From positions 434,001 through 498,000 of the forward strand of contig CALSRM010000003.1 of assembly GCA_943788755.1 (NCBI GenBank): a DNA stretch of 64,000 bases. The letters run 5' to 3'. This DNA is from an uncultured Flavobacteriales bacterium (GTDB lineage: Bacteria > Bacteroidota > Bacteroidia > Flavobacteriales_D > Parvicellaceae). A program made the position numbers and the translations under genes. This document shows, in pieces, positions 63,980-64,000 of the stretch. Each line of letters begins with the position of its first letter. The stretch's first letter is position 1. The notes below the pieces were generated by a model. That model was not told the DNA's origin and ran no database searches. It saw only the letters and a list, made by a program, of their open reading frames with translations.

Positions 63980-64000
63980 AGACTTCTTTCTATAAAAAAA

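Overview
The window is a 64 kb stretch of AT-rich chromosome from a member of the Bacteroidota, most likely a marine flavobacterium-like organism. The evidence is the type A and type B type IX secretion (T9SS) sorting domains, TonB-dependent receptors with an N-terminal carboxypeptidase-like domain, a DUF4249 partner lipoprotein, promoters of the TTG/TAnnTTTG type, almost no Shine-Dalgarno sequences, and an F-ATPase operon (atpB-E-F-H-A-G) that lacks atpD and atpC. I cannot name the species. No rRNA, tRNA, CRISPR array, insertion sequence or phage was seen.

Layout. 0-10 kb: the 3' part of a huge Ig-like repeat protein with a Lys/Ala repeat tail, pdxA, a leucyl aminopeptidase and an 890-residue T9SS type B cargo protein. 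10-15 kb: a voltage-gated K+-channel-like gene with a zinc-ribbon tail and a SiaC-like gene, then a DUF4249 lipoprotein/TonB-receptor pair whose receptor has a frameshifted signal peptide. 15-22 kb: marC, purN, a decayed nitroreductase/iodotyrosine-deiodinase-family gene, acpP-fabF-rnc, rluB-type, yraN, a DUF4412 gene and an LD-carboxypeptidase. 22-33 kb: metG, a T9SS type A Asp-box protein, a possible new kinase-like protein (26.0 kb), a TPMT-type methyltransferase, a second TonB receptor and gpsA. 33-41 kb: a methyltransferase, mnmG, ybeY, an RsbW-like ATPase and a giant DUF4175-type coiled-coil membrane protein; two identical parS-type 16-mers flank mnmG, which suggests an origin-proximal position. 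41-46 kb: queD, hemN and a TPR hybrid histidine kinase/LytTR regulator pair. 46-57 kb: an envelope-glycan block (GT2 remnant, GT-C-like membrane proteins, methyltransferase, GT2, PBP1A) in which one GT-C-like gene, interrupted by two in-frame TGA codons, sits between scoA and scoB. 57-64 kb: the atp operon, then an ECF sigma factor with a membrane-anchored PKD/type B-domain partner.

The most interesting points are the parS-like sites around mnmG, a four-cysteine ribbon in the extracytoplasmic part of PBP1A, the GT gene between scoA and scoB with its TGA-TGG-TGA interruption, the ECF sigma/PKD-type B membrane protein pair, the siaC-channel gene pair, the candidate kinase-fold protein, and three decayed or frameshifted loci. 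Several convergent gene pairs abut or overlap exactly at their stop codons. I see no complete multi-gene defence or mobile system.
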